Part shown: positions 43,653 to 53,398 of the stretch, piece after piece
Numbering within the stretch: position 1 is the stretch's first letter
Layout of the letters: the number at the start of each line of letters is the position of its first letter
Notes under the pieces: generated by a model
Told to the model about the DNA's origin: nothing
The model's database searches: none
Seen by the model: only the letters and a program-made list of their open reading frames with translations
Position numbers and translations under genes: made by a program
Assembly: GCF_001552615.1 (NCBI RefSeq)
Contig: NZ_BCRN01000005.1
Location: 298,131-362,130 of the forward strand
Origin: Millisia brevis NBRC 105863
Lineage (GTDB): Bacteria > Actinomycetota > Actinomycetes > Mycobacteriales > Mycobacteriaceae
Direction of reading: 5' to 3'
DNA length: 64,000 bases

Positions 43653-44636
43653 ATGACAGGCGATCGAACGGCGATCGATGCACCGCATCGGGCCGTCGAC
43701 GAGGATGCGGCGGACCGCATCGCCGAGCAGGACCGGGCACGCTACCGCCGTGGGGTCGCCGAACTGCTCGAGCGCCGCGCCACCCGCCCGGCCGTCCTGC
43801 GTGACATCCTCGCCCCGCCGCTGGACATGGCGTCGGTGTACTCGATCGGCGACATCCTGCAGCATCTGCGCCCGCTGACCGGTCAACCGCTGCCGTCCGA
43901 CGTCTTCGGCCTGGAGCCACGACTGCTCGTGCGGGGACTGCACATCATTCCGTCGGCCCAGCCCGGCCTCTTCCGCTTCGTGCAGGACGCCGCCGGTCCG
44001 CACCAGTACGACGTCTTGGCGGCGGCCCTGGCCCTGCTGCCCGGCTTCGACGACATAGAGGTGCACGAGACCGAGATCGTCGTATCCGCGGACGCGACCG
44101 GGCTGCGGCTGATCGCCGCGATCGGCGAGGCTCCGGCCCCCATCTCCCCGGCCCTGGTCGCCCCCGAGCAGCGGCTCGCCGAGTACCTGGTCACGGACGC
44201 GTGGCCGTACGGCGCCGCCCGCCTCGATACCGACACACTGACGGATCTCGACATCAACCACGCCGCCCTGGACGCGGTGGGCTCCGTGCGCGGCCGCCCG
44301 ATCGTGCTGGCGGTCACCGGCCCGGCCGCCGATCGCACCGTCGCGCGCCTGCATCGGGTCCTGACCGCCACCGGCCTGCGCGACCGGGCGCTGCTGCTGT
44401 GCGCGAGCGAGCACCTGTGCGGCATCGACGTCGTCGTCTCCGCCGCCCTGGGCGCGGACCGGATGACCGCGTCCGAGGCTCCGCGCGGTCCGCTGCTCAC
44501 CGATGTGCGCGGCCACCTGGCCCGCGTCGGGATCACCGACCTCGCGCATGCCCGCGGCCGCGTCGATCTGCTGCACGCCCAGGGACACTCCGCGTTCAGC
44601 CGCGATACCCACGCGGGGGATCGCGTCACCGTCTGA
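43653..44636 (+). CDS. Protein of unknown function, 327 residues
   Basis: A soluble acidic protein starting at ATG 43653 behind GGGAGA. Segments AALALLPGFDDIEVHETEIVVS and LRLIAAIGEAPAP suggest alpha/beta structure; the second half (RGRPIVLAVTGPAADRTVAR, RALLLCASEHLCGIDVVVS) could be a Rossmann-like domain. No signal peptide, no membrane helix and no clear catalytic motif. The gene stands alone, with a strong terminator after it. I do not recognise a family; good ribosome site and codon use support a real gene. Confidence 0.7.
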   Translation: MTGDRTAIDAPHRAVDEDAADRIAEQDRARYRRGVAELLERRATRPAVLRDILAPPLDMASVYSIGDILQHLRPLTGQPLPSDVFGLEPRLLVRGLHIIPSAQPGLFRFVQDAAGPHQYDVLAAALALLPGFDDIEVHETEIVVSADATGLRLIAAIGEAPAPISPALVAPEQRLAEYLVTDAWPYGAARLDTDTLTDLDINHAALDAVGSVRGRPIVLAVTGPAADRTVARLHRVLTATGLRDRALLLCASEHLCGIDVVVSAALGADRMTASEAPRGPLLTDVRGHLARVGITDLAHARGRVDLLHAQGHSAFSRDTHAGDRVTV

Positions 44637-44660
44637 GCGTTCGGCGCGGGTCCGGCGACA

Positions 44661-44708
44661 CGCCGACACCGGTCACCCGACAGTCGATCTCGGGTGACCG
44701 GTTCGGCG
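44661..44708. terminator. Bidirectional terminator between the unknown protein and the cupin gene
   Basis: ACCGGTCACCCGA (44668-44680) pairs perfectly with TCGGGTGACCGGT (44690-44702) around a 9-base loop. The stem continues past a one-base bulge with CGCCGA (44661-44666) and TCGGCG (44703-44708), 19 pairs in all. It lies between convergent genes. Confidence 0.75.
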
Positions 44709-44731
44709 TAAGGGTGTCGAACCCGCGGTGT

Positions 44732-45133
44732 CTACTCCTCGATCGAGATGTAGAACTTGCGCAGATAACCGGTCTGATGCCATTCGGCGACATCCTCGGT
44801 GCGGTAGAGGATCACCTCGCCCGGGCCGGCGGTCTGCTCGGTGCCGTCGGTGTTGATCAGCGTGACCGACCCCTCGAGCACGATGTCGAAGGACCATCCC
44901 GGGCTGCCGATCGGGCCGTAGCCCTCGTCGCGCGACCACGCGCCGAGGGTGACCTTGCCGTCCGGGGAGCTGTACAGCACGGCGTGCTTGGCCTTGGCCA
45001 CGTGATCGGGGGTGGTCTCGCCCGGCAGCTTGTCCAGGTAGTCGTGCCAAGGGATTTCGGGGTCGGCGATATTGATGACCTTCGCACCGGGCGTGGTGAT
45101 CAACTGCTCGACGGTCTCGTCGGATGTGGCCAT
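44732..45133 (-). CDS. Small cupin-domain protein
   Basis: A 133-residue single-domain cupin resembling EutQ-like or ethanolamine-type cupins: strands GWSFDIVLEGSVTLINTDG and the second motif GPGEVILYRTEDVAEWHQTG. The canonical metal-binding histidines of motif 1 are largely absent, so it may bind a ligand rather than be an oxygenase. It is the last gene of the GntR-monooxygenase operon, 75 bases after the first NtaA-like gene. Role unknown; ligand sensing or detoxification of a product is possible. Confidence 0.75.
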   Translation of the reverse strand: MATSDETVEQLITTPGAKVINIADPEIPWHDYLDKLPGETTPDHVAKAKHAVLYSSPDGKVTLGAWSRDEGYGPIGSPGWSFDIVLEGSVTLINTDGTEQTAGPGEVILYRTEDVAEWHQTGYLRKFYISIEE

Positions 45134-45208
45134 GATCGCGCTCGTTTCTGTGAGAGTCGGCGGCGGGAACGCCGGCGGGGTGTGGTCGACGGATTCCGAT
45201 CGGAGCCG

Positions 45209-46393
45209 TCAGGAGGGGGTGAGGGGCATCCGCCGTCCGGCGGCGGGGTAGGCGTCGGGCACCAGGCCGCGGCGTTGCAGTTCGGGCACCAGACCGCACA
45301 GGACGCTCTCGACGATCTGCTGGTCGAGGTAGTCGCTGTTGAAGATGAAACCGTCGCCGCCCACTTCGTCGATGAGAGCTTCCATCCGGTCGGCGACGGT
45401 CGTCGGGGTGCCGACGACCTCGTACATCGCCCGGGAGGCAACCATTTCGCGCAGGGTGCGCTCCTTCGCGACGTTCATGATGTAGGCGAGCAGACCGCGG
45501 GTACCGGCGGTCTCCACCCGGTCGGCGTACTGCCCCATCGGCACGTCGGGGTCGAAGATCGAGAAGTCGACGTCGTTGTTGAGGGACATGATGGCGATAT
45601 CGGCCTCGGGGTCCGCCGACGCGAGGTCGTGGCGGGCCCGGTACATGCGCTGCGCCTGCTCCTCGGTCTCCCCGACGAACGGGATCGTCAGGAACATGAC
45701 CTTGCAGTCGTCGGGTCCGCGGCCGTGTATGCGTAACAACCGTTGGATGTCGTCGCGGTACTCCTTCATCGTCTCGGGGGTCGCCGCATTGCAGACGATC
45801 AGATCGGCGTGCCGGGCGGCGAAGTCGCGGCCGCGGGGGGAGGCGCCGGCCTGCGCGATGATCGGCCGCGGTCGCCCGGAGCTCGCCCACACCCCCTCGG
45901 CCCGGGAGACGTACTCCTCGGCGATGTCGTAGCGCCGATCATGTTGGCCGAGGCCCTCTTTACCGTAGTTGCGCATCGCCCGGTCGGCGAAGCCGGTGAC
46001 GACGTTCCAGCCCGCACGGTCGTCGCCGAGGTCGGCCATGCCGGCCACCAACCGCGCCAGGGTCTCCGGCTCGTATTCGCTGGTGTTCAGCGTGACGACC
46101 ACGCCGATGCGCTCGGTCGCCGCCAACATCCGGGTGGCGATGACGGCGGGGTCGCCCATCGGAGCGCAGATCGCGTGCCGCAGATAGGCCGACATCGAGC
46201 CGCCGTGCCGGTTCGGCACAAAGGTGGTGTCGGCGAGCAACAGGAAGTCGAGCGCGCTGCGCTCACATGCCCGCGCCAATTCGACATAGCGCCGGGGGTT
46301 GCCCCAGTCGCCGTAGTCGCGCGGGGCGTAGACGCTCGCCCAGCCCGCGGGGCTGTAGCCGCTGTCGATGAACCATCCGATCCGAAATCCCAT
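45209..46393 (-). CDS. Luciferase-like flavin monooxygenase (NtaA/SnaA/DszA family) 1
   Basis: A 394-residue FMNH2-dependent monooxygenase with the TIM-barrel features of the NtaA group: WASVYAPRDYGDWGNPRRY, LLLADTTFVPNRHGGS, GWNVVTGF followed by NYG, and IIAQAGASPRGRDFAA. Enzymes of this group attack nitrilotriacetate, EDTA, dibenzothiophene sulfone or related C-N/C-S bonds and need a separate FMN reductase, which is not present nearby. ATG 46393 is chosen because the barrel begins there. It lies 4 bases after the next LLM gene and resembles the one at 47510-48688. Confidence 0.9.
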   Translation of the reverse strand: MGFRIGWFIDSGYSPAGWASVYAPRDYGDWGNPRRYVELARACERSALDFLLLADTTFVPNRHGGSMSAYLRHAICAPMGDPAVIATRMLAATERIGVVVTLNTSEYEPETLARLVAGMADLGDDRAGWNVVTGFADRAMRNYGKEGLGQHDRRYDIAEEYVSRAEGVWASSGRPRPIIAQAGASPRGRDFAARHADLIVCNAATPETMKEYRDDIQRLLRIHGRGPDDCKVMFLTIPFVGETEEQAQRMYRARHDLASADPEADIAIMSLNNDVDFSIFDPDVPMGQYADRVETAGTRGLLAYIMNVAKERTLREMVASRAMYEVVGTPTTVADRMEALIDEVGGDGFIFNSDYLDQQIVESVLCGLVPELQRRGLVPDAYPAAGRRMPLTPS

Positions 46394-46397
46394 ACGC

Positions 46398-47402
46398 TCA
46401 CAGCCCCAGGTTGTGTCGCAGGAAGCCACCGGCGTAGCCCGACCGGATCCGCTCCTCGGACCGCAACACCGGGACCAGGTCGTCGGTGATGTTCGCGAGG
46501 TAGATCCGGTCGCTGCGCGAGGGACTGAGCACGAAGCCGTCCGCGACGCCTTCGTCGGCGAGTCGGCCCATCTCTGCGGCGATCTGCGCGGTCGAACCGA
46601 CGATCCGGAAGGGGGCGCCGGCCGTGCCGGCGGTGAGGTGGTCGAAGTCCGGGGTGGCCGCCAGCAGGATGGTCACCGCATCGGGCTCGCGGCCGGCGCC
46701 GACAACCGCCTCGCGGATCTCCTTGTTCAGGGTGGCCGCGCGGGCCGCGTCGTCGGCGGTGAGCACCACGAGATCGGCGTAGGCGAGCGCACCGGACGTC
46801 GGGCTCGGGTCGACCAGGGTCACCACCGGCATGTCTTGCGGCGCAAGGGATGTCACCAGTGGACCGAGGGAGCGGTAGTAGGTGCCCTCGAAGTTGATCT
46901 CGTGCACCTTCGCCGGCTGGGCGTAGACCATGTTCTCGCGGTCGACGACCACCGCGTCCGGCTCCCAGGACGTCCACAGCTGCCGGACGACCTCCAGGTA
47001 CTCGATCAGCCGGTCCTCGGGCGCCTGCTCGCCCGCCGCGAACGAGGGGGTGCTCAGCACGCTCCACCCCGATCGACCGTTCGAGGCGTGGTCGAGCGTC
47101 GCGATGAGGCGGGCCAGCAGATAGGGGGCGTAGTCCTCGGTGGACAGCGCGGTGACAACGCCCAGGCGGGAGGTCTCGCCGATCACGTACGAGGCGATCG
47201 AGGAGGTATCGACCGATGCGGCCAACTCGGAGGCGGGCGAGCCGATCGAGTCGAGGTCACCGAGAAGCACGAAGTCGAATCCGGTGCGCTCCAAGGCAAC
47301 CACCGCGTCGCGCAGGAGGGTGCGGCCCTCCTTGCCGGTGGCCAGGACGTCGGCGCAGTAGCTCAGCGGCGCCTGCCAGGCGAGATGAAAGGTACTGGTC
47401 AT
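46398..47402 (-). CDS. Luciferase-like flavin monooxygenase 2
   Basis: A 334-residue LLM-class protein (MTSTFHLAWQAPLSY start), shorter than and divergent from its two neighbours, with FDFVLLGDLDSIGSP, VVTALSTEDYAPYLLARL and GWSVLSTPSF in the places of the family core motifs. It probably has the same FMNH2-dependent chemistry on a related substrate or an intermediate. ATG 47402 is preferred; the long upstream frame is a shadow. It is in the middle of the operon, 107 bases after the third monooxygenase. Confidence 0.85.
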   Translation of the reverse strand: MTSTFHLAWQAPLSYCADVLATGKEGRTLLRDAVVALERTGFDFVLLGDLDSIGSPASELAASVDTSSIASYVIGETSRLGVVTALSTEDYAPYLLARLIATLDHASNGRSGWSVLSTPSFAAGEQAPEDRLIEYLEVVRQLWTSWEPDAVVVDRENMVYAQPAKVHEINFEGTYYRSLGPLVTSLAPQDMPVVTLVDPSPTSGALAYADLVVLTADDAARAATLNKEIREAVVGAGREPDAVTILLAATPDFDHLTAGTAGAPFRIVGSTAQIAAEMGRLADEGVADGFVLSPSRSDRIYLANITDDLVPVLRSEERIRSGYAGGFLRHNLGL

Positions 47403-47509
47403 GTGGGGACTCCGTGTGATCGTACGGTCGATCGCCGCGCGGCGGTCGGGGAGAAAAAGTGTGCCCGTATGGAATCGGGTCGAATGCCGCGCAGCGGCGG
47501 CGATGCGAA

Positions 47510-48688
47510 TCAGGCGGTCGTCGCGGCGATCGCGTCGAGCAGGCCGTTGCGCGGGGTGGACCGCATCGCGCCGCGGCGCTGTAGTTCGGGGACGAGGCCG
47601 TCGGCGACACGGTTGACGTTGCGGTAGGTCATATCGTCCGGGATCAGCAGGAAGCCATCTCCGCCAACCTCTTCCATGATGTCGATCATCTGTTGGCTCA
47701 CCGTCTCCGGGCTTCCGGCGAGCGAGAGGATGCCCTCCTCGGCGGATACCTGGCGCAGCGTCTTGTTGCCGGAGACGGCAACGATATAGGACCACAGCCC
47801 CTTGAGGCCCTTGGCTTCGATGCCGAACGATGCGATCGGGGCGTCGAGGTCGTATCCGCTGAGGTCGTAGCCGGCGTGCCGGGACATGATCGCCATGCCG
47901 AGGGTGGGGTCCTCGAGACGGTGCCGGCGTGCGGCTTCGAAAGCGGCGACACCCATCTCGTGGGTTTCCTCGACGAACGGGATCATCAGGAACAGCACCT
48001 TGCAGGCGTCGGGGTCCCGACCCTCCTCGACCAGGCGGCGACGCACGTCGTTGCGGTACTCGATCATCGTCTCGGGGGTGCCGGCGCTGCACACGATCGT
48101 GTCGGCGTGCTTGGCGGCAAACGCCCGTCCGGCGTCGGAAGCGCCGGCCTGGGCGACCACCGGGCGTGGTCCACCGATCTTTTCCCAGGTCTGCTTGACC
48201 TCCTTGCTGAACTCGTCCGCGCGCTGGTACCGCAGGCCATGGTCGGGCAGCTCGTCGAGGCCGTAGTTTTGCATGGCCCGAACGTCGAAGCCGGTCACCG
48301 CATTCCAGCCGGCGCGGCCATCGGACAGGCGGGCCATCGACGAGGTCATGCGGGCGAGCAGGGCGGGCGAGTATTCGTTGGTCGACAGGGTGGAGCAGAC
48401 GACGATGTTCTCGGTGGCCTCGAGCATCATTCCGGCCAGTGTCGCCGGATCACCCTTCGGCACCCCGACCGACCGCTCCAGGTAGACGTCCATCGAACCG
48501 CCGTGCAGATTCGGGATGTAGCTGGTGTCCTCGACCAGGATGTAATCGAAGCAAGCGCGGTCGAGCGCACGGGCGAAGTCGACGAAGAACTCCGGATCCG
48601 ACCAGCGCTCATTGCGGCTGTCGTAGGTGTCGACCCAATTCGCCGGCGCGTACTCCATGAACCACGCGAGGTGGAACGGCTTGGTCAC
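47510..48688 (-). CDS. Luciferase-like flavin monooxygenase (NtaA/SnaA/DszA family) 3
   Basis: A 392-residue protein of the same NtaA-type group as the gene at 45209-46393; both share patterns such as SYIPNLHGGSMDVYLE, GWNAVTGFDVRAMQNYG and VVAQAGASDAGRAFAAKHAD. The two are paralogues, probably with different but related substrates. It is the first enzyme gene after the GntR regulator (31 bases downstream). Like its neighbours it needs a flavin reductase encoded elsewhere. Confidence 0.9.
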   Translation of the reverse strand: MTKPFHLAWFMEYAPANWVDTYDSRNERWSDPEFFVDFARALDRACFDYILVEDTSYIPNLHGGSMDVYLERSVGVPKGDPATLAGMMLEATENIVVCSTLSTNEYSPALLARMTSSMARLSDGRAGWNAVTGFDVRAMQNYGLDELPDHGLRYQRADEFSKEVKQTWEKIGGPRPVVAQAGASDAGRAFAAKHADTIVCSAGTPETMIEYRNDVRRRLVEEGRDPDACKVLFLMIPFVEETHEMGVAAFEAARRHRLEDPTLGMAIMSRHAGYDLSGYDLDAPIASFGIEAKGLKGLWSYIVAVSGNKTLRQVSAEEGILSLAGSPETVSQQMIDIMEEVGGDGFLLIPDDMTYRNVNRVADGLVPELQRRGAMRSTPRNGLLDAIAATTA

Positions 48689-48719
48689 GAGAACTCCTCA
48701 TCGATGGTGGAACGGGGGA

Positions 48720-49538
48720 TCAGGTGTCGCCCGGATCGGCGGTGATCTCGGTGGGGATGAACGGGGTCGGGGCGGGAGCGGCCGTGGCGGGGGCCGCCGG
48801 GCGCCGGCTGCGCACCTCGAAGGTGACCCGGTCGTTGCGGACGTTCTCGACCACGGTCGCGACGATCCGCGACTCCCGCAGGAAGTCCGCCTGCCGCCAC
48901 AGCATCGGAATCCCCTCGGGCACATCGAGGTAGGCCGCCAGCGATGCCTCGCAGGCCACCGCCTCGATGGCGGTCACCACCTCGATCACGTCCGGTCCGC
49001 CGAGTTCGTCGAGGATCACCTCGTGCAGGAGCACCGGCTCGGCCGAGGCGCGGGCCCTGGTCACGGCCGCCGCCACCGGAGCTCCGGCCGGCTGCCGGAC
49101 GTAGGCGGTGAACCGGCCCGACAGGGCGTCGCGCACGTCGATATCGCCGTCGATGCGGGTCACCAGCGCTTCGGGGTCCGCGTCGAAGAGGTCACCGAGG
49201 GCCTGGCAGGCGACGCCGTCGTGGACATGCATCCAGTGGGTATATCCGGCGGTCACCGTGGGGTGGGCCGGCACGATCTCGGGATGCATCGGCATCGTCG
49301 TGCCCTTGCGGCGGCGCCGATCGAGCCGGTTCTCGGCGGTGAGGTGCTGCAGGACCGTGCGCATCGTGGCGCGGGGGGCGGCGTACTCGCTCGCCATCTC
49401 GTCATCGGGCCACTTGACCTCTTCGCCGGGACGCATCTGGCGGGTGCCGATGCGCATCAGGTCGAGGATCTGCCGGACATCGGTGAACACGATCGGGTGC
49501 AGGCGACGAAAGGCGGTGACATTGCGTTCTGCGTTCAT
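48720..49538 (-). CDS. GntR-family regulator (HutC/UTRA type)
   Basis: A 272-residue regulator: N-terminal winged helix (WPDDEMASEYAAPRATMRTV, then LTAENRLDRRRRKGT) and a C-terminal UTRA-like ligand domain with LLHEVILDEL and ending in a Pro/Ala-rich tail. The recognition helix lacks the usual S-R-xT-VR pattern but keeps PRATMRTVL. It is the first gene of the monooxygenase operon, as with NtaR beside ntaA. It probably represses the operon until an inducer binds. Confidence 0.85.
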   Translation of the reverse strand: MNAERNVTAFRRLHPIVFTDVRQILDLMRIGTRQMRPGEEVKWPDDEMASEYAAPRATMRTVLQHLTAENRLDRRRRKGTTMPMHPEIVPAHPTVTAGYTHWMHVHDGVACQALGDLFDADPEALVTRIDGDIDVRDALSGRFTAYVRQPAGAPVAAAVTRARASAEPVLLHEVILDELGGPDVIEVVTAIEAVACEASLAAYLDVPEGIPMLWRQADFLRESRIVATVVENVRNDRVTFEVRSRRPAAPATAAPAPTPFIPTEITADPGDT

Positions 49539-49616
49539 CGTGCCAGTCTCCTTCCGTTCGTATGTCCGTTGCCGTTCGCGGCGACCATTCGACCGTTCCC
49601 AACCGGCCCGACAACA

Positions 49617-49674
49617 ACGTTAGGAAGTGAAGACACCCGCCGGCGTAACGTCGCAGTAGCAGTCAGTTTGCGCC
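49617..49674 (-). promoter_or_regulatory. Promoter region of the GntR-monooxygenase operon
   Basis: Read on the minus strand: GGCGCAAAC (49666-49674), 16 bases, GTTACG (49644-49649), 18 bases, TCCTAACGT (49617-49625), which contains a TANNNT-type -10. The same three blocks with the same spacing precede the dipeptide-type ABC operon (55381-55437). The rest of the 49539-49838 stretch holds no gene; it ends in the terminator at 49790-49822. Confidence 0.6.
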
Positions 49675-49789
49675 GTGACCGATCGGTCGAATACGCCCCT
49701 CACCTGCGCATACGCCTCATGGGTCCGGCTGTACGCCGCGAATCGGTCGGCCCGAGTGCCCGCCGCATGCACCCCGGAACACGCAACAA

Positions 49790-49822
49790 CGGCCGCCGCC
49801 TTTTCGGGAAAGGCGACGGCCG
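49790..49822 (-). terminator. Terminator of the ABC transporter operon
   Basis: CGGCCGCCGCCTTT (49790-49803) and AAAGGCGACGGCCG (49809-49822) form a 14-bp stem with one mismatch and a 5-base loop, 17 bases after the binding-protein stop on the minus strand, followed on that strand by TTGTTGCG. Confidence 0.75.
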
Positions 49823-49838
49823 CTGTTTCGGGGAGGAC

Positions 49839-51400
49839 TCAGCCGACGCTGAACCCGTCGGGCGAGAAGGAGTAGTAGACGTACGGATCGAAGCCGCTGA
49901 CCCAGGGCTGCACCGCCCAGATCGGTGCGGCGGTGAAGACGCCGTACATCGAACCGGTCGCGGTCATGTCGTCACTGATCTGCTCGGCCCTGTCCGCCCA
50001 GACCGAGGTGTCATCGGTGGCAGCGGCCTCGTCGAACAGCGCCTGCACCGTGCTCGGATCGGCGCCGGACCAGCCGTACATGATGCCGAGCTGGTAGATC
50101 AGCGGGTCGAGGATCGTCGGGGTCAGCGGTCCGGTGATCGCCAGCGTCAGCTCGAAGTTCTGGTTGCCCAGTTCGGTGTAGAGGGCGGTGCTGTCCACCG
50201 GCACAAGATTGAGGGTGATCCCCACTGCGGCAAGCTGGGTCGTGAGCACCCGCGCGGCGGTGCTGTAGTCCTGACTGCCGGCGTCGAAGGTGAGCTCGGC
50301 GGTGACGCCATTGGGGTAGGCGGCGGCAACGAGACTGCGCGCCTCGTCGACATTGCGCTCGTAGCCATCTCCGGCCGGCGGCGATCCGGGAATTCCGCCC
50401 GGCGCCTCGCTCGGCACGGCGAAGGAGGCCACCTGAATCGCACCGTCGACACCCGCGCCGACCGCGTCGGTGATCTCCTGCCGATCGATCGCCAGCGACA
50501 GCGCGCGTCTCAGATCGGGATCGGTGAAGGCCCGGAGGCCTGATTCGGCACCAACAACGCCGAGATGGCCGGTGCGGCGACGTCGAGCGTATCGGCCTGG
50601 AACTGGCGCGCCACCGAAATATCCAGCACACCAACGATATCGACTGCCCCGGACCGGAACTGCAGCGCCCGCTGAGCCGGATCGGCTATCGATTCGAAGA
50701 CGAACCGGTCCACCTCGGGCGCCGGACCCCAGTAGTTGGGGTTCGGGGTCAGTTCGATGCGCTCTGTCGGTGTGCCCTGCTGCGACCAGTTCGCCAATTG
50801 GAACGGCCCGGCGCCCACCGGATCGGCGAAGAACTCCTCGGCGGTACGGCCACCGAAGTTGGCGGGATAGATCGACGAACTGCACATCGCCAACGAGTTG
50901 ATGAAGACCGGGTCGTCGGAGTTCATCGTCAGCCGTACCTGGTTGTCGCCCACCGCTTCCGCACCGGCGAGGTTCTCGTAGATGTAGCCGTTGGCCACAC
51001 CGGCCATCCATTGCTCCACCGAGAAGACCACGTCGGCAGGGGTAACGGGGGAGCCGTCGGAGAATGTTGCGCCGTCGCGCAGGGTCAGCAGATAGCTGGT
51101 GGTGGCGGGGTCGTATTCCCACGACTCGGCCAGTCCGGGCCCCAATCCGTCACCGTCCGGCGCCTGGATGCGCACGAGTTGGTCGTAGACCAACGGCAGC
51201 ATGCTGATCGAGTACTGCCAGCAGCTGTCGGCGTTGAATCCCTCGGTCGGCGAACTCTGGGCGTAGACGATCTCGCCGGGCCGCGGGCTCGATCCGCCGG
51301 CGGAGGTCCCACCGGATGAGCCGCCTCCGCCGCAGGCGGCGAGCAGGGCGGTGACGGCCGCGAGGGCCGTGGCGGCGACTAGACGACGCTGGGTCTTCAT
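49839..51400 (-). pseudogene. Dipeptide-type ABC transporter substrate-binding lipoprotein, frameshifted
   Basis: A family-5 (peptide/nickel) solute-binding protein split over two frames. The first part, from ATG 51400 with lipobox LLAAC, continues to a stop at 50510-50512. The second part, in another frame, resumes at about 50545 with LRAFTDPDLRRALSLAIDRQ, a conserved segment, and ends at 49839. Restoring one base near 50530-50545 (around a CCCGG run) gives a normal 520-residue protein. It is either a true inactivating mutation or a sequencing/assembly error. It is the last gene of the operon after two permeases and two ATPases. Confidence 0.85.
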
Positions 51401-51494
51401 GTGCTGAGCTCCAATTTCGGGCGTATGCGGGCGCGACCGGGCGGCGGGGTACCTGTTCGTGAACCGGGTCGGAAGGGAAATGAGGGACGGACGG

Positions 51495-52547
51495 TCAGGC
51501 CGGTACGGCGCGCAGCGGCCGCAAGCAGGCTGCGACGTGTGCGGTGGTGCCGCCGAGTTCCGTTCGGACGGTGGAGCATTCATCTGCTGCGATGCTGCAG
51601 CGGTTCTCGAAGGAACAGCCGAGAGGCAGGTTGATCGGGCTCGGCGGTTCACCCTCCAGGCCCGAGGTTCCGGGGCGACGGTGCGTGTCGAGACTCGGCT
51701 CGGCGGCGAGCAGTGCCGCGGTATAGGGATGGTAGGGGCGGGCCAGGACATCGGCGACCGGACCGCGCTCGACGATGCGGCCCAGGTACATCACCGCCAC
51801 CTCGTCGCAGACCGACCGGACGGCGGCGAGGTCGTGCGAGACGAACACCATGCCGATGCCGTGTTCGGCCCGCAGGCGGCCGAGCAGCTCGAGGATGCCG
51901 ATCTGGGCGGACACGTCGAGCGCGGCGGTCGCCTCGTCCAGGACGAGCAGGCGCGGCCGGACGGCCAGCGCCCGCGCGATGCACACGCGCTGCTTCTGCC
52001 CACCCGACAGTCGGGTCGGGCGCTGGTCGAGCAGTCGGGCGGGCAGTCCGACGTCGTCCATCAGCTCCGCCAGCCGCGCGGTGAGATCGGCGCCGCGCAG
52101 GCCCGGTCGATGGACGCGCAGGACCTCGGCGAGAACCGATCCGACCGTCCGGCGCGGGTTGAGCGCAGAGGTGGGGTCCTGGAAGACCATCTGCACGTCC
52201 TTGGCGGACTCGACCGATCCGGGTCGGCGCACGCCGTGGCCGGCGAGCCGGATGCTGCCCGACGTCGGTTGTTGGAGGCCGGCGATCGCGCGCACCAACG
52301 TCGACTTGCCGCTGCCGGATTCGCCGACGATGCCGAGCGCGCCGCCGGGCGCGAGGGTCAGCGAAACCCCGGCGACGGCGTTGATGCGCTGCCGGGGACC
52401 CCGGCGCCGCAGGAAGCCCTGATGCGGCAGCGGAAACGAGACGTGCAGGTCCGTGACGGTGAGCGCCGGCCCGGTGGTCGGTGCGGGCTCGTTGGTCGGT
52501 GCGGGTGGGGGATCGGACGGGGAATTCGGTTCGACGATGCTGGTCAC
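51495..52547 (-). CDS. Dipeptide-type ABC transporter ATPase (DppF-like)
   Basis: A 350-residue ATPase with Walker [12 protein letters not shown], signature RLSGGQKQRVCIARAL, Walker B LLVLDEATAALD and the C-terminal Cys-rich oligopeptide-transporter extension (LPLGCSFENRCSIAADEC). GTG 52547 overlaps the stop of the first ATPase gene. Together with that ATPase it energises the two permeases. Oligopeptide-type systems also carry nickel, opines and EDTA-like ligands, so the substrate is open. Confidence 0.9.
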   Translation of the reverse strand: MTSIVEPNSPSDPPPAPTNEPAPTTGPALTVTDLHVSFPLPHQGFLRRRGPRQRINAVAGVSLTLAPGGALGIVGESGSGKSTLVRAIAGLQQPTSGSIRLAGHGVRRPGSVESAKDVQMVFQDPTSALNPRRTVGSVLAEVLRVHRPGLRGADLTARLAELMDDVGLPARLLDQRPTRLSGGQKQRVCIARALAVRPRLLVLDEATAALDVSAQIGILELLGRLRAEHGIGMVFVSHDLAAVRSVCDEVAVMYLGRIVERGPVADVLARPYHPYTAALLAAEPSLDTHRRPGTSGLEGEPPSPINLPLGCSFENRCSIAADECSTVRTELGGTTAHVAACLRPLRAVPA

Positions 52548-53398
52548 GACGCACCCTCCGGGGCTGTGGCGGCACCGGCTTTGGTGCGGGCGGCGGCGAT
52601 CAGTTGTTGGGTATAGGGATCCCGGGGCCGGTGCAGGACGTCGGCGGTCGGGCCGCTCTCGACCACCCTGCCGTCGGTCATCACCATGACCCGCCGGCAC
52701 ATCGAGGCGACCACGGCGAGGTCGTGGCTGACGAAGATGACCGACAGATCCCGCTCGATCCGCAACCGGTCGATCAGACCGAGGATCTGATCCTGGACGC
52801 TGACGTCGAGGGCGGTGGTCGGCTCGTCGCAGAGCAGCACGCCCGGGTCGCCCGCGAGGGCCATCGCGATCACCACCCGCTGGCGCAGGCCGCCGGAGAG
52901 TTGGTGAGGGTACTGGCGGGCGCGCCGCTCCGGTTCGGGTATCCCGACCTCGCGCAGCAGCTCGACCGCCCGCTCGCGGGCCGCCCGCCGTCGCATCCGC
53001 GAGCGCGCGGCGACCCCGTCGGCGAGCAGTTCACCGATCCGCAGCGTCGGGGACAGCGCGGCGAGGGGCTCCTGGAAGACCATGCCGATCGACTGCCCAT
53101 CGGCCAGGGCGATCTCGCCGCCGGTGCGGGCGACGAAGGCGGGCAGGATGCCGGCGATCGCCCGCAGCGTCAGACTCTTACCCGAGCCCGACTCGCCGAC
53201 GATGCCGAGCGCCTCACCCGGCGCGACCTGCAGATCGACACCGTCGACCAGCAGCGTCGAGCGGCCGTCGCGGCGGCTGGTCAGCCGCAGATCGGTGACG
53301 GTCAGGCGCGGGGCCGGCCGGACGACGGCGAGGGATGCAGCGGCGGGCTCCTTGGCCAGGGACACGGTCGCGGACGCTTTCTCTCGGAGGGCGGTCAT
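52544..53398 (-). CDS. Dipeptide-type ABC transporter ATPase (DppD-like)
   Basis: A 284-residue ATPase with Walker [18 protein letters not shown], signature [16 protein letters not shown] and Walker [15 protein letters not shown]. It pairs with the following ATPase as in Dpp/Opp systems. It is shorter than usual DppD (about 330) and lacks most of the C-terminal Cys-rich extension. It overlaps its neighbours on both sides by 4 bases. Confidence 0.9.
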   Translation of the reverse strand: MTALREKASATVSLAKEPAAASLAVVRPAPRLTVTDLRLTSRRDGRSTLLVDGVDLQVAPGEALGIVGESGSGKSLTLRAIAGILPAFVARTGGEIALADGQSIGMVFQEPLAALSPTLRIGELLADGVAARSRMRRRAARERAVELLREVGIPEPERRARQYPHQLSGGLRQRVVIAMALAGDPGVLLCDEPTTALDVSVQDQILGLIDRLRIERDLSVIFVSHDLAVVASMCRRVMVMTDGRVVESGPTADVLHRPRDPYTQQLIAAARTKAGAATAPEGAS

